Shown here piece after piece: positions 54,901 through 62,076 of a DNA stretch of 64,000 nt. The DNA is from Sisyra terminalis (lineage: Eukaryota > Arthropoda > Insecta > Neuroptera > Sisyridae). A program made the translations under genes and the position numbers. The notes under the pieces are model-generated. The model worked only from the letters and a program-made list of their open reading frames with translations. It ran no database searches and was not told the origin of the DNA. Positions within the stretch are counted from its first letter, which is position 1. The number at the start of each line of letters is the position of its first letter. Location of the stretch: NCBI GenBank assembly GCA_958496175.1, contig OY292279.1, positions 2,356,001 to 2,420,000 on the forward strand, read 5' to 3'.

Positions 54901-57900
54901 TGGGATTTCGACCGAATTAATGGACTTTCCAGAAAGAAAAATTTCTATACTAAAGAAGGACTGTCTAAAGACCTCATTTCCCCTTTTAAATGATCCTTTT
55001 TTTCACGAAAAAATCGCCGTTCCAACTTGCAAAACTTACACCGATACTTTTCCTCTAAATGTCCACGACACAATAATACAAGTCCTTTCTTTTAATTAAA
55101 AAATTTAAATATTTTTTTACGGTTTATCACGATAGAGCAGTGTCTTCAGTATGTAAATGAGCCGTACCCTGTTCGAAAAATGAGATTCGATTTTTTAGAT
55201 TTAAAAAAATTTTTTTGGCAAAATTTAATAATTTATATTGTGAAGAACACCCCGCACCCCGTAACAATACTTTTCGGTACCTCCAGGGAGGCAGGAAGGT
55301 GTTTTTCTTTTATTTTTTCCCGTTGACCAATTCAATGACGTGTCTTGCTGTATAGGCAACCAATACACATTCGTGTATTGAAGATTGCCTATACATTGCA
55401 TTTGTAACAGTCTTATGATAAAATTGAGTTTTCATGATATTTCGACCGAATTAATAGTCTCTTCAAAGAGAAAAATTTCTATACTAAAAAAGGACTGTCT
55501 AAAAACCTCATTTCCCCTATTAAATAATCCTTTTTTTCATGAAAAAATCGCCGTTCCAGGTTGCAAAACTTACATCGATACTTTTCCTCTAAATGTCCAC
55601 GACACAATAGTACAAGTCCAACTTTGAATGACAACACTCGTAGTTGTCCTGTGCGTTGACTGTCGTAAACATTCAGCAACCAATTGATGGCCAAATCCAG
55701 ACATAGGGGAACGTCAACTTGTGACGGCTTATCGGCAGCCACCGATTCATATAGCGAACTCAAAACCGTTACCATATCGGGAATGTCAATCAATTTGTCG
55801 TTTTGCGCCCGCAATCCATGCGTGTCGAATGACTCAATTGCCGACGTTAAATTTAACAAGTCCACTGAAATCAAGAAAAGAAATTATTATAATTTTTTGA
55901 ACGATAAACTTACAGGAAACTTACAGCAAAGTTTCTTTTGGACCGCTCGCAATTTGAGAGCCGTTCGATACGCGGAAAATCGAACCTCATTGAATTCAGT
56001 CAAAGCGTTCATCAGTTCCAGCATTTTCGGGTGATCCCAATGCGTTGTTTCTAGTTGATGACTACGAAAAGAATTGGTGTCAATTTTACAAAAGATTTTT
56101 GTGGGGAAAATTTGCATTAACGTACTTGATGTAATAAGGCACCTTGTTGGGGGTGAGCGCACGTTCCCAGGGTGCCTCAACGGAGGCCGACAAAAACCCT
56201 TGGCTACATGTTACGCCTCCGTTCTTGGCTCCGACTTCCGACAATGTTTTATATCTCTCATCGACCGCTATCTGCAACTCTTTCCATCTAAACAAAAAGA
56301 CGAAACAAACATGAAACCAATAAAATTAAAACAACCATTTCATAGGTCATTTACTGTTCTCAAAAGAACAAAAAATTGAATTTCTGGTGCAATTAAATAA
56401 TTAATTTCACAAAGAACTTATTGTTTCAGTGGACATCTGCGTAATGTACACCGGTTTCATCAACGAAAAATCTTTGGACAACGATTAACATCTCTCTTGC
56501 ATTATTATTTCTTTATTTCAAACGCAACCTTGAACCGGGCGACATCGAAAACGTTTTTTCGTTGAAGATACCCAAAAAATGATTCATCTCCCCATTTCAA
56601 GTGAAATTTATTGTCTTATTTTTACAGCCGTTCGTGAATTTTTATGACTAATTTCACAATTTCTTAAAGGGTATTTTCGCTCCCGCGGCTTTTTCGATTC
56701 AAACTCAGGGGATCGCTAAATAAATAAAAAAACATTTACCCAAATTTTCAGCTTTTAATCGCAAGCGATTTTCGATTAAATCGAAAAAAAAAACGATTTT
56801 TTTTAAGTAGGAAAATTTAAAATTAGTAACCTACGATTTTTTTTCCCCTCATTTTTAAGAGTAAAAGTCAAGAAAAAATTTTTTTCTTTTGTTTTCAGAA
56901 GGAATGTCGATTTTTAAGGACCAAAAGTAAAATTAAAACTAATTTTTTAAAAAGTGTCCGCCGCCAAATTTTCTCAAAAAACATCTTTGGTACTCCTGTA
57001 TAGTAAGTAATTTTTTCAAACTTTTTAATTTGGTGGAACATTATGAAAAAAAAAATAAAAACTGTTTCTTTCCTATATCTCATGCTAAAGCACACTTTTT
57101 AATTTTTTTGGGTAAAGTAATATGAAGATAATTATTTTTCTACTCAAAATAAATATGCACTTCATTAAACTATTAAGAAAATCCAGAAATTGTCGTTAAA
57201 AATGATTTTTTATGCAAAAATTCTTTGAAATACATATAAATATATTTTTATTAGCTCTAATAATTGTACATCTTAATAATTCGACTAAGGCGGCTGTGAA
57301 AATGAGCCCTTCCTTATATCACTATTTTGAAATTAATTGAAGAGGATTAATACATTAATTAGAGGTACATTAAAGCAGTTTAAATACATTTTATATTTAT
57401 TTTGTTGTAATGTTGTTATGTAGACTGATTAAAAAAAAAAATTATGATTTTTTTTTTCTGAATTATATCGTAAATATTGTTGGGAATGACCAAAAAAAAA
57501 TCCTGTGAAAGTTTAAGCTCTTAATATTAAGTATTAAGAGGTGCAGCATCGCAAATTTCGATTTTCCATTTAAATAACATGGGAACAATATTCTCTTGCA
57601 CTTTGGGATTTTATAGCTCACGTTGGTGACCAAATTTCGGAATGATCAAGGTATATTCTTGTAGAAAATTGAACAATCTACAAAAAAAATCTCCAAACAA
57701 GTTCTTGGTATATTTATTCCTTCAAAAGTTATTCGAGGTCAAAGTTGAACTAAAGAGAAATTTTAATATTTTTTTCAATTTTTGACGCAACCATCAATTT
57801 TATGAGAAAATTTTATAGGACATTGTTTGTAGAGCACCTTTTTTCCCATAACTTATCTCTATAAAAGTTTTTGATATTTTTAACAGGTCCTACGTTATTT

Positions 57901-59788
57901 GCATTAAACTGAAAATTCCCTGAATTATTATATTTTTAACATAAAAATTATTTTTTTATTTTAATTAAATAACTTAGGACCTGTGAAAAATATCAAAAAC
58001 TTTTACAAAGATAAGTTATAGAAAAAAAAGTGTTCTACAAAAAATTTCCTATAAAATTTTCTCATAAAATTGATGGTTGCGTCAAAAAATTGAAAAAAAA
58101 TAAAATTTCTCTTTAGTTCAACTTGGACCTCGAATGACTTTTGAAGGAATAAATATATCAAAAACTTTTGCGAGTTTTTTGTAGGTCGTTCAATTTTCTA
58201 CAAGAATATACCTTGATCATTCCGAAATTTGGTCACCAACTTGAGCTATAAAAGTCCAAAGTGCAAGAGAATATTGTTCCCATGTTATTTTTATGGAAAA
58301 TCGAAATTTGCGATGCGGCACCTCTTAACATTAATATTAAGAGCTTAAACTTTCACAGGATTTTTGTTTTGTCATTCCCAACAATATTTTCGATATAATT
58401 AAGAAAAAAAATTAATAATTTTTTTTTTGAATTAGTCTAATATATATATTTCATTAAACAATTTAGAAAATGACGAAACTGTCATAAAAAATGATTTTTT
58501 ACGCAATAATTCTTTGAATTACATAATAATATATTTTTATTACCTCTAATAATTGTACATCTTTAATAATTCTTGTGGTCTATAGTATTTGCTTGATTAT
58601 TATTATTTTAAAACTAATTATTTGTCTTTTGTGTTTAAACTGCATTAATATACCTATAACTAATTAATTTATCCTCTTCAATTAATGTCAAAATAGTGAT
58701 ATAAGGAAGGCCTCATTTTCACAGCCGCCTTAGTCGAATTATTAACGATGAACAATGTAGAGCTAATAAAAAAATATTTTTATGTATTTCAAAGAATTAA
58801 TGCATAAAAAATCATTTTTAACGACAATTTCTTGATTTTCTAAATAGTTTAAAAAAATTTATATATATTTTGAGTTGAAAAATAATGATCACCATATTAC
58901 TTTACCCAAAAAAATTAATAAGTATGCTTTAGCATGAGATATAGGAAATAAATTTTTATTGCTTTTTTCATAATGTTCCACCAAATCAAAAAATTTGAAA
59001 AAATTACTATTTATAGAGGAAAACTAAAGACGTTTTTTGAGAAAATTTAGTAAATTTAGTAAATGTTACTTTTGGTCCTTAAAAATCGACATTTCTTCTG
59101 AAAACAAAAGAAAAAAATTTTTTTTATTCCTTTTCCTCCTTAAAATGAGAGAAAAAAAATCGTAGGTCACTAATTTTAAATTTCCCTACTAAAAAAAAAA
59201 TTGAAAAATGTTGTTTTACTCGAAAACCGCTTGCGGTGAAAACCAGAAATTTTGCCATTTTTTTTTGATTTAGTTACCAAAACATGCCCCTGGTCTTTGA
59301 ATCGAAAAAGCCGCCGGAGGTACTTTTACCATACAAACCCAAACAATTATTGAATTTCACTGATCAACTAGCAAAATATTACCTTGTATTCAAATCTTGC
59401 AATTGCAACAATGTGTATTGCGGCACATGCACTCCATTGGCCGAAAACGAGGCGGCCTGATCATTGATATCGTCCAACGTTCGTTGTATGGGTCCCAATC
59501 GTTCGCCGAATCGCGACAATTGCAACTGCAGTTCCCGTGCCTCGGCCAAATCATTGGGGGCTGACCACCCGGCTTTGACCGCCTCGACTGCACTCAATCG
59601 CGAACTCACATCCTCCAGATTCTTTTGAAACACTTGTAAACTCTGCACCGAAAAAGAAAAAAGAAAAAAAAACACAAAATTAATCACAAAACCCTCAACA
59701 TTTTTCCCCACACACTAAAGACCTGTTCTTCTAGTTCAAGAGCTAAAATCAGCTCCTGATAGAGACGTTCGGCGTCGGTGAGTTCCAT
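48794..59788 (-). CDS. Dystrophin, short isoform, 13 coding exons, 790 aa
   Basis: Dystrophin links the actin cytoskeleton to membrane dystroglycan and recruits syntrophin and dystrobrevin. Coding exons in transcript order are 59788-59723, 59642-59383, 56287-56126, 56061-55925, 55864-55574, 55167-... is not used; the fifth joins directly to 53167-52983, followed by 52916-52662, 52602-52346, 52289-52143, 52087-51940, 51881-51668, 49316-49194 and 48921-48794. All junctions are GT-AG with matching phases and sum to 2,373 nt. Domains: last spectrin repeat about 23-115; WW 145-176 (W149, Y160-Y161, W171, P174); EF-hand regions about 177-297 and 301-392; ZZ finger 399-446; coiled coils about 580-604 and 627-666; proline run 727-732. 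Residues such as WDHPKM, LGLLLHD and [13 protein letters not shown] match dystrophin almost exactly. The protein lacks the N-terminal actin-binding domain and most spectrin repeats, so it is a short isoform or the 3' part of a longer one. The domain order separates it from dystrobrevin, which lacks spectrin repeats and WW. Confidence 0.93.
49050..49068. repeat. Short GA-rich microsatellite
   Basis: A GAGAGAGGGAGAGAGAGAG run in the intron between exons 12 and 13. On the transcript strand it is a pyrimidine run, but it lies too far (about 130 bases) from the exon 13 acceptor to be its tract. Confidence 0.7.
49194..49316 (-). CDS. Dystrophin exon 12, polyproline segment
   Basis: Residues 708-748 plus one base. 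It contains SRWVEERGG, a run of six prolines (727-732) and NLMHRAG, in line with arthropod dystrophin C-termini. The acceptor is AAAATCTAG and the donor is GAGCAG|GTGGGT. A second acceptor, TTGGTAG, seven bases on, stays in frame only with the alternative exon 11 donor. Confidence 0.85.
49580..49597 (-). promoter_or_regulatory. CTCF-like motif in unit 1
   Basis: On the minus strand it reads GGCCACTAGATGGCGCTG, which fits every position of the CTCF consensus CCASYAGRKGGCRSYV as I recall it. Binding is not shown. Confidence 0.4.
49906..50225. mobile_element. Small hAT-like MITE with 8-bp target duplication
   Basis: The element of 320 bp begins CAGCCCCCTG and ends CAGGGGGCTG, a 10-bp terminal inverted repeat. 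It is flanked on both sides by GTAATGAT (49,898-49,905 and 50,226-50,233). The uninterrupted target appears in the neighbouring repeat unit as CATAATGTAATGATTAAACT near 51,362. Inner inverted sequences (GAGAGCGCTAGTAGT and its complement) add further symmetry. The 8-bp duplication and CAG terminus fit hAT elements. There is no coding capacity, so it is non-autonomous. Confidence 0.85.
50322..50339 (-). promoter_or_regulatory. CTCF-like motif in unit 2
   Basis: The same 18 bases as in unit 1, on the minus strand. The flanks have diverged while this core is unchanged. Confidence 0.4.
50752..51131. mobile_element. Composite foldback element with 8-bp target duplication
   Basis: GCTAAGCC occurs at 50,744-50,751 and again at 51,132-51,139, bracketing 380 bp that interrupt the third tandem unit. 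Inside are two symmetric parts. The first lies between CCAAGGTTTGTAAA and TTTATAAACCTTGG (50,751-50,914). The second is a hairpin with GAGCTGTTAACTCTC and GAGAGTTAACAGC outside two exact 66-bp arms. It has no coding capacity. It could be one foldback element or one element inserted beside another. Confidence 0.75.
50953..51101. repeat. Exact 66-bp inverted repeat with 17-base loop
   Basis: The arms at 50,953-51,018 and 51,036-51,101 are perfect reverse complements (starting TAGCCCAACTTGTTGGG), separated by 17 bases. Either strand transcribed as intron RNA would fold into a long perfect hairpin. Confidence 0.9.
51149..51166 (-). promoter_or_regulatory. CTCF-like motif in unit 3, one mismatch
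   Basis: Minus strand GGCCACTAGATGACGCTG. One base of the GGC core is changed to GAC. Confidence 0.3.
51465..51482 (-). promoter_or_regulatory. CTCF-like motif in unit 4
   Basis: Minus strand AGCCACTAGATGGCGCTG. It still fits the consensus, although the unit around it is truncated. Confidence 0.4.
51668..51881 (-). CDS. Dystrophin exon 11, second coiled coil
   Basis: Residues 637-707 plus one base. [20 protein letters not shown] and [11 protein letters not shown] continue the coil. An Ala/Gly/Ser/Thr-rich tail follows. The modelled donor is CACCCG|GTACGT. An alternative GGTAC|GTGTGA lies four bases further on. Confidence 0.9.
51940..52087 (-). CDS. Dystrophin exon 10, first coiled coil
   Basis: Residues 587-636. 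[17 protein letters not shown] is the leucine-heptad helix for dystrobrevin pairing. A Gly/Pro linker follows, then [10 protein letters not shown], which opens the second coil. The donor is CATAAA|GTATGT. Confidence 0.94.
52143..52289 (-). CDS. Dystrophin exon 9, syntrophin-binding region
   Basis: Residues 538-586 plus two bases. [15 protein letters not shown] matches the human DDEHLLIQHYCQSLN helix. It then runs through a short Pro/Gly-rich linker to the start of the first coiled coil. The donor CG|GTTGGT is weak, but it is the only one giving the conserved IRDLEEEN junction. Confidence 0.92.
52346..52602 (-). CDS. Dystrophin exon 8
   Basis: Residues 453-537 plus two bases. [28 protein letters not shown] and [14 protein letters not shown] match the region after the ZZ domain that leads to the syntrophin-binding helices. 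The donor is GATTC|GTGAGT. Confidence 0.94.
52662..52916 (-). CDS. Dystrophin exon 7, ZZ zinc finger
   Basis: Residues 368-452, phase 0 at both ends. [13 protein letters not shown] leads into the ZZ domain. Candidate zinc ligands are C403/C406, C418/C421, C427/C430 and H440/H444. The ZZ domain, with WW and EF-hands, forms the dystroglycan-binding unit. The donor is ACAGCT|GTAAGT. Confidence 0.96.
52983..53167 (-). CDS. Dystrophin exon 6, EF-hand region 2
   Basis: Residues 306-367. Reading [18 protein letters not shown] and then [16 protein letters not shown], with [13 protein letters not shown], all dystrophin hallmarks. The acceptor is TATGTTTTGTAG and the donor is ATTGAA|GTAAAT. It follows the repeat-filled 2,406-bp intron. 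Confidence 0.95.
54071..54116 (-). pseudogene. Duplicated end of dystrophin exon 5, decayed copy
   Basis: The same 46-base segment of exon 5, but with the final Arg codon changed to TGA and the donor weakened to GTAATT. It is a relic of the same tandem duplication. Confidence 0.85.
55040..55085 (-). pseudogene. Duplicated end of dystrophin exon 5, copy with intact donor
   Basis: 46 bases match the last 46 bases of exon 5 with two differences, both synonymous (Leu TTA, Arg CGG), and the following donor GTAAGT is intact. The sequence upstream differs from exon 5. It lacks the exon's acceptor, so it is read as a partial exon copy carried by the tandem repeat. Confidence 0.85.
55574..55864 (-). 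CDS. Dystrophin exon 5, EF-hand region
   Basis: Residues 209-305 plus one base of codon 306. It contains [17 protein letters not shown] and [11 protein letters not shown], the most conserved part of the dystrophin EF-hand module that helps hold the dystroglycan tail. The acceptor is TTGATTTCAG and the donor is CGAT|GTAAGT. The last 46 bases of this exon are duplicated in the following intron. Confidence 0.95.
55925..56061 (-). CDS. Dystrophin exon 4, end of WW and EF-hand region 1
   Basis: Residues 163-208 plus one base. Starts inside the WW domain and supplies W171 and P174 in THWDHPKM, then the helix [16 protein letters not shown]. The donor T|GTAAGT at 55,924 gives the conserved LCLDLL junction with exon 5. 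A second GTAAGT lies 11 bases further on and would shift the frame. Confidence 0.94.
56126..56287 (-). CDS. Dystrophin exon 3, end of spectrin repeat and start of WW
   Basis: Residues 109-162 plus two bases of codon 163. The first base completes Arg109, restoring the conserved NTRWK. It includes [15 protein letters not shown], the first half of the WW domain with W149 and the YY pair. The donor is ATCAA|GTACGT. Confidence 0.95.
56670..59330. repeat. Large intronic palindrome, arms of about 1.2-1.36 kb
   Basis: Left arm 56,670-57,900 and right arm 57,967-59,330 are imperfect reverse complements around a 66-bp centre. Matching landmarks include GCGGCTTTTTCGATTCAAA against its complement at 59,298-59,316. 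Further pairs are CCTTCCTTATATCACTATTT (left) against its complement near 58,690, GGTCACCAA/TTGGTGACC, and ACAGGTCCTACGTTATTT against AAATAACTTAGGACCTGT at the centre. There is no open frame of note and no transposase, so it is a foldback-type element or a palindromic duplication. It fills most of the 3,095-bp intron between exons 2 and 3. Confidence 0.9.
59383..59642 (-). CDS. Dystrophin exon 2, last spectrin repeat
   Basis: Residues 23-108 plus two bases of codon 109. The acceptor is TTTTTCGGTGCAG with a strong pyrimidine tract and the donor is ACAAG|GTAATA. The helical sequence from [12 protein letters not shown] to LLQLQDLNT aligns with the final spectrin repeat of dystrophin, which in human also ends LEDLNTRW just before the WW region. 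The intron before it is 80 bp. Confidence 0.93.
59723..59788 (-). CDS. Dystrophin exon 1 (short-isoform start)
   Basis: Encodes residues 1-22, beginning [12 protein letters not shown]. The ATG at 59788-59786 is preceded in frame by TGA two codons upstream, and no acceptor lies between them, so translation most likely starts here. The donor is GAACAG|GTCTTT. The exon ends in phase 0, matching the next exon. An alternative is that a long isoform enters at an acceptor inside this exon (CTCTATCAG|GAG, near 59,757) or at exon 2. Confidence 0.7.
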
Positions 59789-59850
59789 GTATCACCGGCG
59801 CCGCCATTTACCCATCACTTTCACAGAAAAACCGCGGGCGACAAATGAGT
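59789..59850 (-). promoter_or_regulatory. Putative 5' UTR and start region of the short dystrophin transcript
   Basis: Bases just upstream of the ATG are locally GC-rich (GGCGGCGCCGG, GCCCGCGG) in otherwise AT-rich DNA. A TCATTT at 59,848-59,843 resembles an insect initiator. No TATA box is seen at the expected distance. Placement of the transcription start is inference from the in-frame stop and the absence of an acceptor. Confidence 0.35.
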
Positions 59851-60960
59851 GAAATTAAAACGGATGATCACATCCATAATCTTCAACTAATCCAACACCA
59901 CCACACATTCTCCTACCACCCGTTCCGTTTTGTAGCTCATTTTTTATTTCTTTTCTTGTACTCCTCAACTGGACAAATCCCTACTCCAACCGCCTCTAAC
60001 AACAACAACAACAAAAAAAATCCACCGTTTCTTTTTCACACGAAAAAACGATACCGAAAGTGGCAAATATGCAAAAAAAAAAAATCAAATTGTTACACTT
60101 TGCAGTAATCGACAGTATTCGATTCGTAGAAATTTGCAGTCTTTTCAAAAAAGAAAAAAATTTCCAATGCCAATCTTCAGCTGACCTAAACATAAATCAA
60201 AAGGAGTGGTGTCTGCATGTCTGTCCACGTACAGTTCAAATAAACATATTCAAAATGCACACATACGTAGAGTATTATCTCAATAAATGCATCATATATT
60301 TATGCAGAGAGTATGTGTTGCATTGTATGGCAACAAATTGAAGGCGGACCAGCCAGCGGCGGCGCCAATGTGATGAGATCATCTTTGCCAAATGCAAATA
60401 TGTGGACAGAAAAGTGTCCGAAGCCAATGGGGACTGCTGTTGACTGTGTCTCATCGCTTTTACCATTTACAATGTGCAATATAAATAAATGATACACATT
60501 TCTCGATCGATGCAATTTGCGATGCTCTACGATACGTTTTTTTTCGTGTGCCGTTTGTTCCAAAATAAACAAACCAGCAACGACGCTTTTCCCACCAATG
60601 TGATTGGCAACAATCAAATAGTCAAATCAATCAACTAACCGAAATTTCGACCAATAAAATCACTGATTTCAAATTTAAATTATTCACCAAACTTGTACAA
60701 AGCCAAAATTGCCATCTAGTGGTCAACTGGCGAATTTGTAATTAATTAAAGGATGAACTTATACTCACAAATTTTCGCAAACAACGCCAAAGAAAATTAT
60801 AATATTACGGATAATAAGTTTATCAGTTGCAGTAAAGACCAAAAACATTTCTTTTTAAAAATTACCAAAAATTTAGTTTCTTTAGTCGTTACTAGATGGC
60901 GACGTTTAAAAAATCCGGAAAACATTGATAGTAACCATGGAAACTATGTCAAAATTTAAA
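59851..60960. other. Upstream or intronic DNA without recognised gene
   Basis: AT-rich sequence with an AAC/A-rich tract near 59,998-60,020 and small open frames that match no family I know. No spectrin-repeat exon was recognised on the minus strand. It would be intron for long dystrophin isoforms and upstream DNA for the short one. Confidence 0.6.
60709..60724 (-). promoter_or_regulatory. Partial CTCF-like motif upstream of the short-isoform start
   Basis: Minus strand GACCACTAGATGGCAA. The core matches but the last part does not. An oppositely oriented partial match, ACTAGATGGCGAC, lies at 60,891-60,903. Confidence 0.25.
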
Positions 60961-62076
60961 TCTATACTAATATATAAAATTCTTACGTCTGTCTGTACAT
61001 TTCGATTTTGAACCCAATTTTAGGGTAAATATCTGTTTCAAGAGACCCTTATTCCGAATTTAACACTTTTAAAATTTTTGTCTGTCTGTCTGTCTGTGTG
61101 CCCCGATTTAACTAAAGAACGGAACAACCGAATTTAATGAAATTTGGTATTAAGATACAACACAATTTCCCACAGACTATAGGCTACTTATCATTCCAAA
61201 AAAATAATAAGGGAAGGTATTCCCTAGGGATGAAAACAGAAATTTTGTACACTAGACAAGTGAGTTATATATCATTGGAAAGGTAATTTAAAGTTAGAAG
61301 ATAATCTGTAAAAATATTTTTATTTGAACTGATAAAAAGTACAGTAAATTCAATTTAAATTTTAAAAAATTGCCTCTTTAAAATATAAACCTTTATATAT
61401 ACAAGACACATAGTTGATGTTAATAGCGATGTTAATAGAGATTCCTACTAATATTCAAAATCTAGACCCTCAACTTCTGTTATTTTAACGCGAGTATTTT
61501 GATAAGTTTCGACTTTTTTTAGTCATAATTAAGATCGACTTTATTTATGTATAGATGCTGATTGATTTACGGATTATTTGGTCCACGGTAGGTAAACCTA
61601 TCGTAGCTATACGCAATAGACATACTCTTTTTAGATATTTATAAATATTTTTTTTTGAAAATTAATAAATTAAATTCGACAAAATAGTGTTTTTAAGTAT
61701 GATAATGTTTTTTGTAAAAGAAATAAGAAAAATAAAAATTTCCATATACTACCACTACAAGGAGCAACCCTAAAAAGAAAACAATCAACACAACACAACC
61801 ATCACAAAAAAATTTCTGTTTTCATCCCTAGGGAATACCTTCCCTTAATATTTTTTTGGAATAATAAGTAGCCTATAGTCTGTGGGAAATTATGTTATAT
61901 CTTAATACCAAATTTCATTAAATTCGGTTGTTCCGTTCTTTAGTTAAATCGGAACACACAGACAGACAGACAGACAAAAATGTTAAATTTGGAATAAAAA
62001 ACAAATATTTACCCTAAAATTGGGTTCAAAATCGAAATGTACAGACAGACGTAAGAATTTTATATATTTGTATAGA
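60961..62076. mobile_element. 1.1-kb element with long terminal inverted repeats
   Basis: The left arm (60,961 to about 61,247) and right arm (about 61,809 to 62,076) are reverse complements. Both start TCTATAC(T/A)AATATATAAA inward and contain GTCTGTCTGTACATTTCG, a GTCTGTCTG microsatellite, GGAACAACCGAATTTAATGA and CCTTCCCTAG/CTAGGGAAGG-type sequence. The middle 560 bp have no coding capacity. The end sequence recalls insect Helitron termini, but the long inverted arms are more like foldback or MITE elements. No target duplication was identified. Confidence 0.8.

Larger units (their letters stand above)
53600..55573. repeat. Four tandem intronic repeats of about 0.4-0.55 kb
   Basis: CACCCCGCACCCCGTAA (with small changes) recurs at 53,745, 54,295, 54,714 and 55,248. 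Each copy is followed by CTGGG/CAGGGA-type sequence, GCAGGAAGGTGTTTT, TTGACCAA, TTGCCTATACATTGCA, AAAATTGAGTTTTCATG and TTTCGACCGAATTAAT. Three copies, including the one touching exon 5, also carry the end of exon 5. The copy beginning near 54,220 lost that part, which explains its shorter spacing. These repeats account for most of the 2,406-bp intron. The stretch 53,168-53,600 is AT-rich with nothing recognised. Confidence 0.85.

Noticed and set aside
60300..60617. 105-codon minus-strand frame upstream of dystrophin
   Set aside because: No similarity to spectrin repeats or any other family that I recognise, no splice-site context, and opposing frames of similar size overlap it.
60740..60765. 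ATTAAAGGATGAACTTAT resembling the satellite motif TTTAAGGGATGAACA
   Set aside because: Only a short interrupted match with no neighbouring satellite sequence; likely chance.
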